Of a stretch of 64,000 bases of DNA, positions 23,491-35,512 are shown in pieces; the first letter of the stretch is position 1, and each line of letters begins with the position of its first letter. This DNA is from Stomorhina lunata (taxonomy: Eukaryota > Arthropoda > Insecta > Diptera > Rhiniidae), in assembly GCA_933228675.1 (NCBI GenBank), contig OW121741.1, positions 115,442,694 through 115,506,693 on the forward strand. The letters are read 5' to 3'. Position numbers and translations under genes: made by a program. Below the pieces are notes generated by a model. The model saw only the letters and a program-made list of their open reading frames with translations. It had not been told where the DNA came from and did no database searches.

Positions 23491-23980
23491 AGGCTGGTAC
23501 CCCTAGGAGTCGACGGATTTTAACCAAAATAAGAAGAGCTCTTTCTTGGGCCAACTAATAGATGTGTGCCGAATTTAATCAAATTCTGTTGAGAACTACG
23601 GCTTATATTTGGAGAAGAAAAATAAGTGAAAAATGGGGGTCCAAAGCAAATAAGTACAGCACTTTGTTCGATAAATCAATAGAAATGTGCCGAATTCAAT
23701 CAAATTTTCTTAAGAACTCCGGCTTATACATTGAGAACAAAAATAGGTGGAAATAAAGGGGTCCAAGGCAGGTACCTCAAAGAGTCAAGAGATCTAAACT
23801 TAAATTAGGAGAGCCTTTTTTTGGGTCAACTAATATATGTGTGCCGAATTTAATCAAATTCTGTTGAGAATTACGGCTAATATAATGAGAAGAATAATAA
23901 GTGAAAAATGGGGGTACAAGCAGATACCCAAAAATGTAGACGGATTTCAACCCAAATAATTAGGGGTCAACTGATTTTAT
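23491..23980 (+). repeat. About 150-bp imperfect tandem repeat, 3-4 copies
   Basis: The unit runs from AAGGC(T/A)GGTACC through GTCGACGGATTT, GGGCCAACTAATA and TGTGCCGAATTTAATCAAAT to AAAAATGGGGG. Clear starts lie near 23491, 23763 and 23919, with a shortened copy of the second half at 23685-23760. The copies are diverged, so the expansion is old. Confidence 0.75.
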
Positions 23981-24119
23981 TCAAAATGTAATGTTAAATA
24001 CCAAAAGCAATAGGGGGCTTCTATATTTGTATCCGTTAAAATTGGTATTGGAGTTAGACAAAATTCATCCACATTTGATTAAAGTTCCCACATTAGTCCA
24101 GCCTTGCACAGTTTTCGAT

Positions 24120-24985
24120 TATTTAATCTCGCTGGTCAAAATTAATAACTTCAGAAGTAAATGGCGTATAAAGTCTATTCTTTACTCGAAGACGCTAAAA
24201 ATTTTGACAAAAAATTAGGAAAATCTGCCCACAGATATGCCCACTATTCTTATGTAAATAATTTAAAAGATTTTTTTTTCAATTAATAACTTCGGAGATA
24301 AAAAAACCTATAATGATGATTTTTTGGACGTTAATTACTTGACCCCCATATATTTTTTTTTGCAAAAACTTTGAAAAATCTGTAGACATATAAGGAGACT
24401 TTTCTGATGTAAAAAATATAAAATTTGCTTAGGGCATTTCGTATCAATTGATAGCTTTGAAAATGAAAGACTTATGATGATAATTTTTTACATGTAGACT
24501 ACCAGACTCCCACACAAGATCATGAAAAAAATATGAAAGAATCGGCATACAGACACTTCTACATTTTTAAATTAACAAATTTTAGGTTTTTATTTATTTA
24601 TTTATTTTTCAGCTGATAACTTTAGAAATACAAGTCATAAGAAGGTGATATTTTGCAAGTAGACTGAGTGATCCTCATGAAAGATCAGTTAAAAAATTTG
24701 GAAAATTCCGAATACAGACGCCCCCACTTTTCATACGAAAAATATAAAATTTTTATAAATTCTTTTTTTAATGGTAACTTCGAAAATAAAAGGAATATCA
24801 TAGTTGTTTCTTTCACGTGGACTGCTCGTCATACAAATTTTTCTCAAAAATTAAAAAATATCCGTCAATAAACACGCCCACTTTTTATATTTAAAAATAT
24901 AAAATGTTTAAGCCACTTACTTTTTAACTGATAATTTAAAAAAAATATATATAATTTATTTCGGGTAAAATGCTAACCTCCCATT
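24120..24985 (+). repeat. About 165-185-bp imperfect tandem repeat, about 5 copies
   Basis: Each unit holds AATTAATAACTTCGGAGAT or a relative (TGATAGCTTTGAAAATG, TGATAACTTTAGAAATA, TGGTAACTTCGAAAATA), then an ATCATG-type segment, a (G)ACT..AC..CC segment, AAAAA..TGAAAAATC and an A(C/G)ACGCCCACTTTTTATA-like stretch. Internal repeats with CGCCCACTTTT recall the body of dipteran DINE-1-type elements, and CCACATTTGATTAAAGTTCCC lies just upstream. I take this as the body of a diverged element of that kind. Confidence 0.6.
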
Positions 24986-25021
24986 AAAGATCCTTTAAAA
25001 AAATTGTATATAATTATATAT

Positions 25022-25260
25022 TGAGCCTATATTCAATACCGCCCTATGAACCAATTTTTATAAAACACTTTTTATTGAAAATCTGCTTTTTTATAAAAGA
25101 CTATCTCTTGTAATAAAAATCAGAGGCAATGCAGTTATTGGCTTAATATATTGTAGAGGAAATTTTGTCTTTTATTAAAGTATTTTGGATATTAAACACT
25201 TTTTTGTTTCTCCTTAAAAACATTTTAGTTGGTTCATAGTCGGTATTGAACATAGACTCA
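25022..25260. mobile_element. MITE with about 40-bp inverted ends (TGAGYCTATRTTCAATACCG)
   Basis: A 239-bp segment starts TGAGCCTATATTCAATACCG and continues to CCTATGAACCAA; its right end in complement reads TGAGTCTATGTTCAATACCG to CTATGAACCAA. Arms of about 40 bp flank a 150-bp AT-rich centre without coding capacity. The target duplication is ambiguous because both flanks are TA-rich. Confidence 0.8.
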
Positions 25261-25595
25261 CGATATATATTTGTTAAGTCGTTGCATAAAAGCTTCTATT
25301 GTTCCATACAAAGAAAGAGCTTCATCTGCTGAATGACCCATTTCGAGATCAGCTATTTACATTTTCGTTTTAAAGAAGTTCAAGTTTGGGGTAAAGCCAA
25401 AGCCAATTCCGTTACCAATCCAACGGAATCGAGTTTTTCATATGAAAGCATCTGTGCTTCAACTGTCATTACTAGCTTATCACAACTTACAACATAAGTC
25501 AACTACTTAAATTTATTCTTCTTGCTTATTTGGCTACAATAATTTTTTTTGGCCTGCCCAAAATAGAGCTTTTGCACAAAGAAAATATATTTAAA

Positions 25596-25656
25596 GAAAG
25601 AAGAAAGTGCTATAGTCGGCCAAGCCCGACCACCTATGGTGGTGAAGGGTATAAAA
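25596..25656 (-). mobile_element. DINE-like terminal fragment
   Basis: GAAAGTGCTATAGTCGGCCAAGCCCGACCA is the complement of the type-1 element 3' end (hairpin GTCGG..CCGAC, then TAGCACTTTC). It is followed at once by TGGTGGTGAAGGGTATA, the complement of the 5' end or of the matching subterminal repeat. Little or no body lies between, so this is a deletion derivative. Confidence 0.7.
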
Positions 25657-26559
25657 ATTTCGGGCAATCGTTCTACCTTTATTCGCAGCAGCTATAAAAA
25701 CATCACATCCCAAAACCACTTTAAAAACCACAACTTACCAAAGCCTCAAACCAGTATTGGGTACGAAAATACAATTGTTTTAGTTTTGGGTTACTTCGGA
25801 CTGGTTTATGTAGATTCGTTAATAGTTCTTAATACTTAAAACCTTCTTTTATATGTTAACATTAAACCCATTAAAACATAGCATTTCTGCCTCTAGAAAA
25901 ACATTGAAGTTTAAAAAATTATCACTTTAAAATAGATTTAGTCTAATACTACAAAAGATTCCTTATATATTAAATTCTTTCTCTTTTTTTGATTCCTTCA
26001 TTTTCAACAACAAAAATCAAGCTTTTGTGCATTAAACATTTTTTAGTATGTCTTATTTAATATTCATAATTATTACCTCAGAGACAAAAGAAAATATGAT
26101 ATAATTATATTTTGATTTCAGGGTTGAAACATTAAAATATGTTTAAAATTAATGACTTTATGGTTTTGTCCATTAACGTTCAGAGCGCGTGGCAACTTCA
26201 AATCCTATTCTTTTCATTAAAAAGAAAAGGTTTTTGGCTTCTTTAAAATGTGTTGACTTGTGATGGTCACATTTTGGTTTGTAGGTGTAATTTTTTTTAG
26301 TCTGTAAATAAAAAAGGCTTAACTACGAGCAAGTAAGTGGCTCTAATATTAGGTCTTTTTTAAACTGTTATTTGTGTGAAGATAATAAATGTGTTGAGAT
26401 TAAAAGAATTAGTGTTTTAAAAATTGAGCATTTTAAAAGGAACTTGAGATGGAATATTTTGGTATTTTTACAAAACATTTTATACAAAAAAAAATCCGTT
26501 TTTCAACCAAAATTAAAATTTGTTAAATAAATTAAAAAAAAAAATAAATATTTGTAAAA
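25657..26559. other. Noncoding DNA
   Basis: No gene is supported. A 67-codon plus-strand open frame at its start has no recognisable domain. Confidence 0.5.
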
Positions 26560-27940
26560 TTTCCTATAAATTAAATTATCGAAATATTTCCCATAAAAAG
26601 TAAATTTTTGAAAAATTTCCTATTAATGTAAATTTTATAAATTTTTTTTATAAAAAGTAAATTTTTGAAAAAATTTCCTATAAATAGTAAATTTTCGAAA
26701 AAATTTTTATGAATAGTAAATTTTCGAAAAATTTTTTATAAATAGTATTCTTTTGAAAATTTCCTATAAATAGTAGATTTTTAAAAAATTTCCCATAAAT
26801 AGTAAATTTTTGAAAAATTTCCCATAAATATCAAATTTTTGAAAAATTTCCTATAAATAGTTAATTTTTTTAAAAATTTCCTATAAATGGTAAATTTTTG
26901 AAAAATTTCTTTAAATCGTAAATTTTTAAAAAAATTTCCTATAAATAGTAAATTTTTGAAAAATTTTCTATAAATAGAAAATTTCTGACAAATTTCCTAT
27001 AAATAGTAGATTTTTAAAAAACTTCCCATAAATAGTAAACTTTTGAAAAATTTCATATAAATATTAAATTTTTGAAAAATTTCCTATAAATAGTAAATTT
27101 TCGAAAAATTTCCCATAAATAGTAAATTTTCGAAAAATTTCCTATAAATAGTAAATTTTTGAAAAATTTCCTTAAATAGTAAATTTTTTAAAAATTTCCT
27201 ATAAATAGTAAATTTTTTAAAAATTTCCTATAAATAGTAAATTTTTTAAAAATTTCCTATAAATAGCAAATTTTTAAAAAATTTCCTTAAATAGTAAATT
27301 TTTGAAAAATTTTTTATAAATAGTAAATTTTTTAAAAATTTCCTATAAATAGTAAATTTTTTAAAAATTTCCTTAAATAGTAAATTTTTTAAAAATTTCC
27401 TATAAATAGTAAATTTTTTAAAAATTTCCTATAAATAGTAAATTTTTTAAAAATTTCCTATAAATAGTAAATTTTTTAAAAATTTCCTATAAATAGTAAA
27501 TTTTTTAAAAATTTCCTATAAATAGTAAATTTTTAAAAAATTTCCTATAAATAATAAATTTTTTAAAAATTTCCTATAAATAGTAAAGTTTTGAAAAATT
27601 TCCTATAAATAGTAAATTTTTGAAAAATTTCCTATAAATAGTAAATTTTTGAAAAATTTCCTATAAATAGTAAATTTTTTAAAAATTTCCTATAAATAGT
27701 TAATTTTTGAAATATTTCCTATAAATATTAGTTTTTGAAAAAGTCCCTATAAATAGTAAATTTTTGAAAAATTTCCTATAAATAGTAAATTTTTGAAAAA
27801 TATCCTATAAATAGTAAATTTTTGAAAAATATCCTATAAATAGTAAATTTTTTTAAAAATTTCCTATAAATAGTAAATTTTTTAAAAATTTCCAATAAAT
27901 AGAAAATTTTTGAAAAATTTTCTATAAATAGTAAAGAAAA
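26560..27940. repeat. 29-bp satellite CCTATAAATAGTAAATTTTT, array 1
   Basis: About 1.4 kb of a 29-bp unit, TTTCCTATAAATAGTAAATT then TTTGAAAAA, with TTTAAAAA and CCCATAAATAG variants. The same unit forms a second array in the same orientation at 29281-31047. Units in the second half are more uniform. Confidence 0.93.
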
Positions 27941-28977
27941 AGTTAACATAATTTTTTTTCTTGAAACGGGATTTGTGAGATTTCTCTATGTTTTATTTTT
28001 TGATCTATGTGGCGTATAAGTAGTATTGCCTATTTTATGTCACTTATACGCATTAGTATTGTTAAAATTTTTATTTTTAGGTTATGTGTGTTGTTATAAA
28101 ATTAAGATAAAAATTTAGTCCTCTATATTTTAAGCTTTTTAAAATTATGTTAAACCATAGTTTTTTTTAAGTTAGACTTCAATCCAGTTTACATCTCAGC
28201 AACTTGTGTTCCATAAAATCCTCAAATATCACCCTGTTTTATCTTAAACAATTGCGTGCTAAAGCCATATCAGTTTAGCATTTATTTAACTCATACTTCC
28301 ATGGTAAATACAAAATGTATATAACATACTATCAAATAAAAAATATTGGTAATAAATTTCTAACGAGCATAAAGAAAATCATATACTGAAAATTAACCAT
28401 AAGAACAGAAATAGATTTTATTTACACTTCTTTAACAAAACCCTCAAACTCTTGAATACTTTTTTATGGAACCCAGTCTCATTTAATGTTATAAGGCTTT
28501 TAAAACCTTTCTTAAGATTTTCCAGATATTTATTTATAGTTTGTTTTTATTATTACTATAACTCATGTCGTTGGTGTTTGTATTCAAATAATCAGTTTCT
28601 CTGAGTAAAAGTCTATTGTATGTATTTAATATCAGACAACAGACCGGAAGTTAAATACAGCAGTTTTTTTTATATTTTTAATAGTTTGCTTAGTTTTCTT
28701 CTTTTTTTTTTTAATTTTAACTCTAGTTCGTTTAAACTCGCTTTAGGTTTTGTAGTAGTTGTGGCCGATTCTGCTTGTAGCAACTCGAAATAACCGGAAA
28801 CGTTTGTGGTTTCTATAATGTGGGCTAACAGGGTCAGCAGTGCGTGATGAGTAAGGGCCATTCAACACCTTTGTTATGTGTGTGCTTATATGTAAATGTG
28901 TATGAATAAATGGTTATAAGTAAGAGTGTATTAAATTTAAAGTTTTTTTCATCGTAATTTTTCAATTGATTATTTCG
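27941..28977. other. Noncoding DNA between two satellite arrays
   Basis: Mostly unique sequence. It contains an inverted repeat GCGTATAAGT / ACTTATACGC (28012-28021 and 28042-28051) and, at 28670-28861 on the minus strand, a 63-codon open frame less AT-rich than its surroundings. No homology to a known gene is recognised. Confidence 0.5.
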
Positions 28978-31596
28978 ATCAGCATTCATGTGTTTCCCGC
29001 GGCGGGGTTATATGGGAGCTCTAACTAAATGTGAACCGATTTCGCCCATTTTCAGTAAACAACTTCTGTTGCATATCAAAAATACTCTTGTACAATTTTG
29101 TCTCTGTAGCTCTTGTAGTTATGGAGCCATCGTGCTTTTATCTGACGGACAGAAACCCACTTTTCTTTTTGTATTTTTGTGTTTCCGTAAGTCTTTTATA
29201 TGGGAGCTATGGTCAAATGGTGACCGATTGTGACAAAATTTTGCACACCGGTTGGTGTTCACACAAGACTTACTTGTGCTAAAATTTCCTATAAATAGTA
29301 AATTTTATAAAAATTTCCTATAAATAGTAAATTTTATAAAAATTTCCTATAAATAGTAAATTTTTGAAAAATTTCCCATAAATGGTAAATTTTTGAAAAA
29401 TTTCGTATAAATAGTAAATTTTCGAAAAATTCCTATAAATAGTACCTTTTCAAGAAATTTCCAATAAATAGTAAATTTCCTATAAATAGTAAATTTTTGA
29501 AAATTTTCCTATGAATAGTAAATTTTTGAAAAATTTCCTATAAATAGTAAATTTTTGAAAAATTTTCTATAAATAGTAAATTTTTGAAAAATTTTCTATA
29601 AATTTTTTTAAAATTTCTTATAAATAGTAAATTTTTAAAAAATTTCCTATAAATAGTAAATTTTTAAAAAATTTCCTATAAATAGTAAATTTTTGAAAAA
29701 TTTCCTATAAATAGTAAGTTTTTGAAAAATTTACTATAAAGAGTAAATTTTTGAAAAATTTCCTATAAAGAGTAAATTTTTGAAAAATTTCCTATAAAGA
29801 GTAAATTTTTGAAAAATTTCCTATAAAGAGTAAATTTTTGAAAAATTTCCTATAAAGAGTAAATTTTTGAAAAATTTCCTATAAATAGTAAATTTTTGAA
29901 AAATTTCCTATAAATAGTAAATTTTTGAAAAATTTCCTATAAATAGTAAATTTTTGAAAAATTTCCTATAAATAGTAAATTTTTGAAAAATTTCCTATAA
30001 ATAGTAAATTTTTGAAAAATTTCCTATAAATAGTAAATTTTTGAAAAATTTCCTATAAATAGTAAATTTTTGAAAAATTTCCTATAAATAGTAAATTTTT
30101 GAAAAATTTCCTATAAATAGTAAATTTTTAAAAAAATTTCCTATAAATAGTAAATTTTTTAAAAATTTCCTATAAAAAGTAAATGTTTGAAAAATTTCCT
30201 ATAAGTAAATTTTTGAAAAATTTCCTATAAATAGTAAATTTTTGAAAAATTTCCTATAAATAGTAAATTTTTGAAAAATTTCCTATAAATAGTAAATTTT
30301 TGAAAAATTTCCTATAAATAGTAAATTTTTGAAAAATTTCCTATAAATAGTAAATTTTTGAAAAATTTCCTATAAATAGTAAATTTTTGAAAAATTTCCT
30401 ATAAATAGTAAATTTTTGAAACATTTCCTATAAATAGTAAATTTTTGAAACATTTCCTATAAATAGTAAATTTTTGAAAATTTTCCTATAAATAGTAAAT
30501 TTTTAAAAAAATTTCCTATAAATAGTAAATTTTTGAAAAATTTCCTATAAAAAGTAAATGTTTGAAAAATTTCCTATAAGTAAATTTTTGAAAAATTTCC
30601 TATAAATGGTAAATTTTTGAAAAATTTCCTATAAATAGTAAATTTTTGAAAAGTTTCCTATAAATAGTAAATTTTTGAAAAATTTCCTATAAATAGTAAA
30701 TTTTTGAAAAAATTCCTATATATAGTAAATTTTCGAAAAATTTCTCATAAATAGTAAGTTTTTGAAAAATTTCCTATAAATAGTAAATTTTCTATAAATA
30801 GTAAATTTTTGAAAAATTTCATATAAATAATAAATTTTTGAAAAATTTTCTATAAATAGTAAATTTTTGAAAATTTTCTTATAAATAGTAAATTTTTAAA
30901 AAATGTCCTATAAAAGTAAATTTTTAAGAAATTTCCTATTAAATAGTAAATTTTTAAAAAATTTTCTATAAATAGTAAATTTTTAAAAAATTTTCTATAA
31001 ATAGTAAATTTTTGAAAAATTTTCCATAAATAGTAAATTTTTGAAAAAAAAAAAATAGTTCATTTTTGAAATTTAGTGGCCAAATCTATTACAGTTTATC
31101 ATTTATTGACATTTAAGTGTATTTCAGGTGGAATTTAGGCGGTTTCCGTAAGTTTTTTGTATGGGAGCTATGGTAAAATGTGAACCGATTTGGATGAGAT
31201 TTATTTATGTGCTGTCTAATGCTTATGTAAAGCTTCTATAGATACCAAATTTTGTCATCATAGCTGTTATAATTTGTCATTTAGTAGCAAATAAGCGATA
31301 AGCCTAGACAAGGTTATACGGGAGCTATGGTCAAATGTGAACCGATTTTGCCCGATTTCAATACCAAAATTTTTCAAGAAATGAAGAATATTTGTGCCAA
31401 ATTTCAGTGACCTATATTCTTTCGTTAAGGTTTTATCGTGCCGACAACTGACATACGGACATACGGACGCTCAATCGTCTTAGAATTTCACAAAGATTCA
31501 AAATGTACTTAAATTTTGGTTTCTGAGCCAATATTAAGGAAATTACAAATGGAATCAATCTCAATATACCCCCCATTCTTTTTGATGGTGGGTATA
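28978..31596 (-). mobile_element. Type-2 Helentron-like element interrupted by a satellite array
   Basis: Read on the minus strand it begins TATACCCACCATCAAAAAG, passes a decayed (GTCC/GTAT)n site and ATCGGTTCACATTTGACCATAG-type repeats, and is cut off at ACACATGAATGCTGAT (plus-strand 28978), where the 15.4-kb copy continues. The body is contiguous with that copy except for 29281-31047, where the 29-bp array sits at an AAAATTT. No protein is encoded. Confidence 0.78.
29281..31047. repeat. 29-bp satellite CCTATAAATAGTAAATTTTT, array 2 (inside an element)
   Basis: About 1.77 kb of the same unit as array 1, roughly 60 copies. A very uniform central block spans 29880-30480, and a short block of CCTATAAAGAG variants lies at 29740-29880, a sign of stepwise local expansion. 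Flanking sequence on both sides is one Helentron-like copy. Confidence 0.94.
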
Positions 31597-32287
31597 ATAA
31601 TTGGGTCTGAATATTACGGTTCGAGAAATAACTGATCAACGGATTCAGAATGCTAATAGCTTTTTTAAAATAATAAAGTGTCTATTTTACGTTTAATAGT
31701 TCAGAAATTAAATTGAGTTGGTGTTCTGAAACCACGCGGTCAAAACTGAAAAATTTGGAAATTTTGTATTTAATGTTGAATCCCAACATCATGCTGATAT
31801 GCATACAACTTCTGAAAATTCCAGAACCTGAAAAATATTGAAGATGTTCCAGCACCATTTTACACTATTCAACAAAATATCTAAAAAACTAAGTTTCTAG
31901 CAAAAACATAAAATGCTCAATATCTCGAAAACCAGACCTGACGAAATCAGATTAAGTATAGGGCTTTAATGAAAGTGAATAATTGGCACAGTTTTACTTA
32001 TGTTTCACCTAACACTCCTTATTTTTAATAAATATTCTTAATGTTAAAGTTTTAGACAATTTACAGTTAAATATTTAAACAATTTACACCATTCCTTAAA
32101 TTCGTTTTTTTTTATCATAATCCCTCTGGAGCTCTAGAACAATATACTTAAAACTTTTAATGAAAAATTTTCCTTTATAAGAATTTTCTTTAACAAAAAT
32201 TGAATCTATTATACATTTTTAACTTTTTCTTGAATCCTAATTTTCTCCTTATAAAACAAATTCATACAACAAATCAAATTCTACAAC
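31597..32287. other. Noncoding DNA
   Basis: No gene or repeat recognised. Confidence 0.5.
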
Positions 32288-33156
32288 AACAAGTAAGAAA
32301 GTGCTGTAGTCGGTCAAGCCCGACCATACAATACCCTTCACCATTATTATTTTTCCTGTATAAAGACAAATATTTGCTAAATTTTTCCATCATACAAACA
32401 TTTTCTCAAAACATATATATTTAAGCTGTTTCCGTCATTTGGACTTATATGAGAGCTAGGGTGAAATGTGGACCGAAATTTGGAAAATTGGTTTCGGTTG
32501 TTACAGAAATTGTGTATGAAAAAAATAAACTTAAAATTCCCATTATCTTTAGATTTACGAGCGTTTTAGTAATTTCCGTGTCATTTAGAGCGTTTTTAAA
32601 GGAAAAGTTTGTATGGGAGCTATGGTTAAATGTGGACCGATTTTAACGAAATTTGGAACAGTGATTTAAGTTTATATAAGCAGTATTTGATTTAAATTTT
32701 TTGGAAAAATATTGATATTTGAGACCAATATATCAATTCCGGGAAGTGGGAGGTACCATAAATAATGGACCGATTTTGACGAATTTCAAATTTTATGAAA
32801 AAATATTGATATTTGAGACCAATATATCAATTCCGGGAAGTGGTAGAGGTACCATAAATAATGGATCGATTTTGACGAATTTCAATAGCCATGGTCCCAT
32901 TACCAAAAAAATGTTCTGTGCCAAATTTCATCAAAGTATCTTCAGAATTGCGACCTATAGTTTGATTACAAGCTTTACATGGGGGTCCAGCTAGCCAGAC
33001 GGACGAACAGACGGACGGACATCGCTAAATCGACTCAGAAAGTGATTCTAAGCCTATTGGTATACTAAAAGGTGGGTCTAAGACAAATATTTCCATGCGT
33101 TACATACATCAGCACAAACTTATAATACCCTTTCCACCTTTGGTGGTGAAGAGTTA
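32288..33156 (-). mobile_element. Type-1 DINE-like Helentron, near full length
   Basis: Read on the minus strand it starts CTCTTCACCACCAAAGGTGG then AAAGGGTATTATAAGTTTGTG. It continues through a CTGAGTCGATTTAGCGATGT segment, (GTCC)n remnants, GGCTAGCTGGACCCCCATGT and GGTCCACATTTAACCATAGC, and ends GGTCGGGCTTGACCGACTAC then CACTTTCTTACTTGTT. The order and both ends resemble INE-1/DINE-1 (inverted TACCCTTCACCA near both ends, GTCGG..CCGAC hairpin before the 3' end). It is non-autonomous, presumably moved by a Rep/helicase made elsewhere. A 95-bp internal duplication lies at 32706-32885. Confidence 0.82.
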
Positions 33157-34404
33157 AAAATAACTCAAATCTTGTTCGAGAGATCCCCAAAATAAAATGA
33201 CGTAAACTTTTAATCGCTTTAAAATTTATTTTATAAGAATGTAAATTGAAATTTATGCTGAGAAATCGCAACAGAAATAAAACTCATTTTTACAGCCTTG
33301 ATAAGATTTAATATTGATAAATATGTCTTCACCTCTTAAATCCTATTAAATTCAATATAAATGCCGCAATAAAATATAATAAAATTCAAGGTTATCAAAA
33401 GGACCAAAGCGACCAACAACAATAAACATTTCATTTCGTTTATGTTTGTTCTTTTTTTTCAATGTGTGTGTGTGTAAAGCGTGTGTATTTGTGAATGATT
33501 GTTTGTGTGTATTCAAAGTTTTAACAAAAGTAAAATAAAATTTGTTGTTGTAGAGCTGTTACTTACAAAAATTGCAGAAAAACGAAAGTAAAATAAACAA
33601 TGATATATAAAAAAATATATATTTAACCATAGGAGACAAGGACTTTTAGTCGAAAACACAGACACACTCTCACACATACCTTTGTTAGCAAATGGCATAC
33701 AAAATATTGTAGGTATTGTGTAAAAAAATGACCGCTATTGTAAAGTTATATACACTTTTATACAGATGAAAAGATATTGTATGTATTACACAATAGTTGG
33801 TCTACTACATACAGATATAATCATTTGTATTGTGTGTGAATAAAAAGGAATATTTACGACGAGTACTGCCATCGTCATCGCCATCGCAATCACCATCAAT
33901 GCCAAACGTAGTCATCATCTTCAAAATAGTGAGGATAATACTTGTTCAAGGTAAAATACATTTCATTTGGAAATAGGCCATTTTAAACGTGAGCACATTT
34001 TTAATGTTTATTTTTTTAATGGAATCGTTGCGAATTTTGTTTGGTAGTTCTTTTGATTAAAATTTCGTTTAAATATTGATTTAAAAATGTGGAAGATTGA
34101 AGTTGTAGCTATAGTTAAAAGGAATATTTAATAAAACGTGATGTACATAAAAGTAGTTTGCATTTAAATTGTTAAAAAGAATATTAGCCTTTTAAACATG
34201 TTCAATGCCTAATTTTACATTGTTAGTCTATCTAATGGTTATAAAATAGAATTTCATTTCAGATTTGAAAAATAAAATATATTATTTAAATTTTTTTCTC
34301 TGTTTGGCTTTTGACTATTTTAAAGTGAAATTATTTTTTAAAGATCTACGAAAGCCGATTGTAAGTTATGTATCAAAAAATTATTTGAAGTGTTTAGTCG
34401 CTAT
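33157..34404. other. Noncoding DNA with short microsatellites
   Basis: Contains a (TG)n tract near 33465 and a degenerate CATCGT/CATCGC trinucleotide tract near 33868-33905. No gene is supported. Confidence 0.5.
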
Positions 34405-34736
34405 TTATACCCTTCACCATCATAGGTGGAAAGGGTATTACAAGTATGCGCTGATGTATTGTAATGCATAGAAATATTGGTCTATTGAACCCACGCTTAA
34501 GTATTCCAACAGATTTAAATCATGTACTGAGTCGATATAACGATGTCAATTAAAGTACTGGTCGCAATTACATAGATAATTTGATGAAATTTGGTATATG
34601 TTATTTATTTTTGTAAATGGAACTATGGTTGTTAAAATTCGTTAAAATCGGTCAATTATTTATGGTACCTACCATAGGTCCCAATTCTCGGAATTGATAT
34701 TTTGGCCACAAATATCAATATTTTTTATGAAATTTC
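34405..34736 (+). mobile_element. Type-1 DINE-like element, 3'-truncated (first of three in tandem)
   Basis: Begins TATACCCTTCACCATCATAG then GTGGAAAGGGTATTACAAG and runs through the GAGTCGAT and GTCCCAATTCTCGGAATTGA regions. It stops at TTTTTTATGAAATTTC, where the next copy starts. The (GTCC)n segment is largely lost. Confidence 0.82.
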
Positions 34737-35502
34737 TATACCCTCCACCACCATAGATGGAAACGGTATTATAAGTTTGTGCTGATGTATGTAACGCATA
34801 GAAATATTTATCTTAGACCCACCCATCCTTTTAGTATATCAATAGGAATCACTTCATGAGTCGATTTAGCGATGTTCGTCCGTCCGTCTGGCTAGCTGGA
34901 CCCCCATGTAAACCTTGAATCAAACTACAGGTCGCATTTCTAAAGATAATTTAATGAAATTTGGCACTGATCATTTTTTGATAATGGGACCATGGCTGTT
35001 GAAATTCGTTAAAATCGATAAATTATTTATGGTCCCACTTCCCGGAATTGATATATTGGCCACAAAAATCAATATTTTTTCATAAAATTTTAAACAAATA
35101 CCGTCTATGTCAATTTAAATAACTGTACCAAATTTCGGTCCACATTTGACCATAGCTCCCATACAAACTCTTTTCTCAAGACGCACTAAACGAGACAAAA
35201 TTCACTTAAACGCTCGTAAATCCGAAGATAATGAGAATTTTAAGTTTAGTTTTTGCACACATAATTTTTGTAATAACTGCAATCAATTCGTTAAATTTCG
35301 GAGCAATAATCGGTCTACATTTGACCCTAGCTCTCATATAAACAAACAAATTAAATGTATAGGTTTTAAGAATATGTTTGTATGATGGCAAAATTTAGCA
35401 AATATTTGTGTTTGTACAGAAAAAATAACACCTTTGACCTTAGTGGTGAAGGGTATCGTATGGTCGGGCTTGACCGACTATAGCACTTTCTTACTTGTTT
35501 TT
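34737..35502 (+). mobile_element. Type-1 DINE-like element, full length (second of three in tandem)
   Basis: Starts TATACCCTCCACCACCATAG and carries GTCGATTTAGCGATG, GTCCGTCCGTCTGGCTAGCT, CACTTCCCGGAATTGATAT and GGTCCACATTTGACCATAGC. It ends GTGAAGGGTATCGTATGGTC, GGGCTTGACCGAC and CACTTTCTTACTTGTTTTT. This is the clearest complete copy in the window and the best reference for family boundaries. It has no coding capacity. Confidence 0.87.
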
Positions 35503-35512
35503 ATGAAATTTT

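Noticed and set aside
26560..31047. Regular 29-bp repeats that could be mistaken for a CRISPR array
   Set aside because: There are no unique spacers between repeats, no cas genes, and the surrounding DNA is a eukaryotic transposon landscape; it is a simple satellite.
26560..31047. TATAAATA in every satellite unit as promoters
   Set aside because: The match follows from the unit sequence; no initiator or transcript evidence accompanies it.
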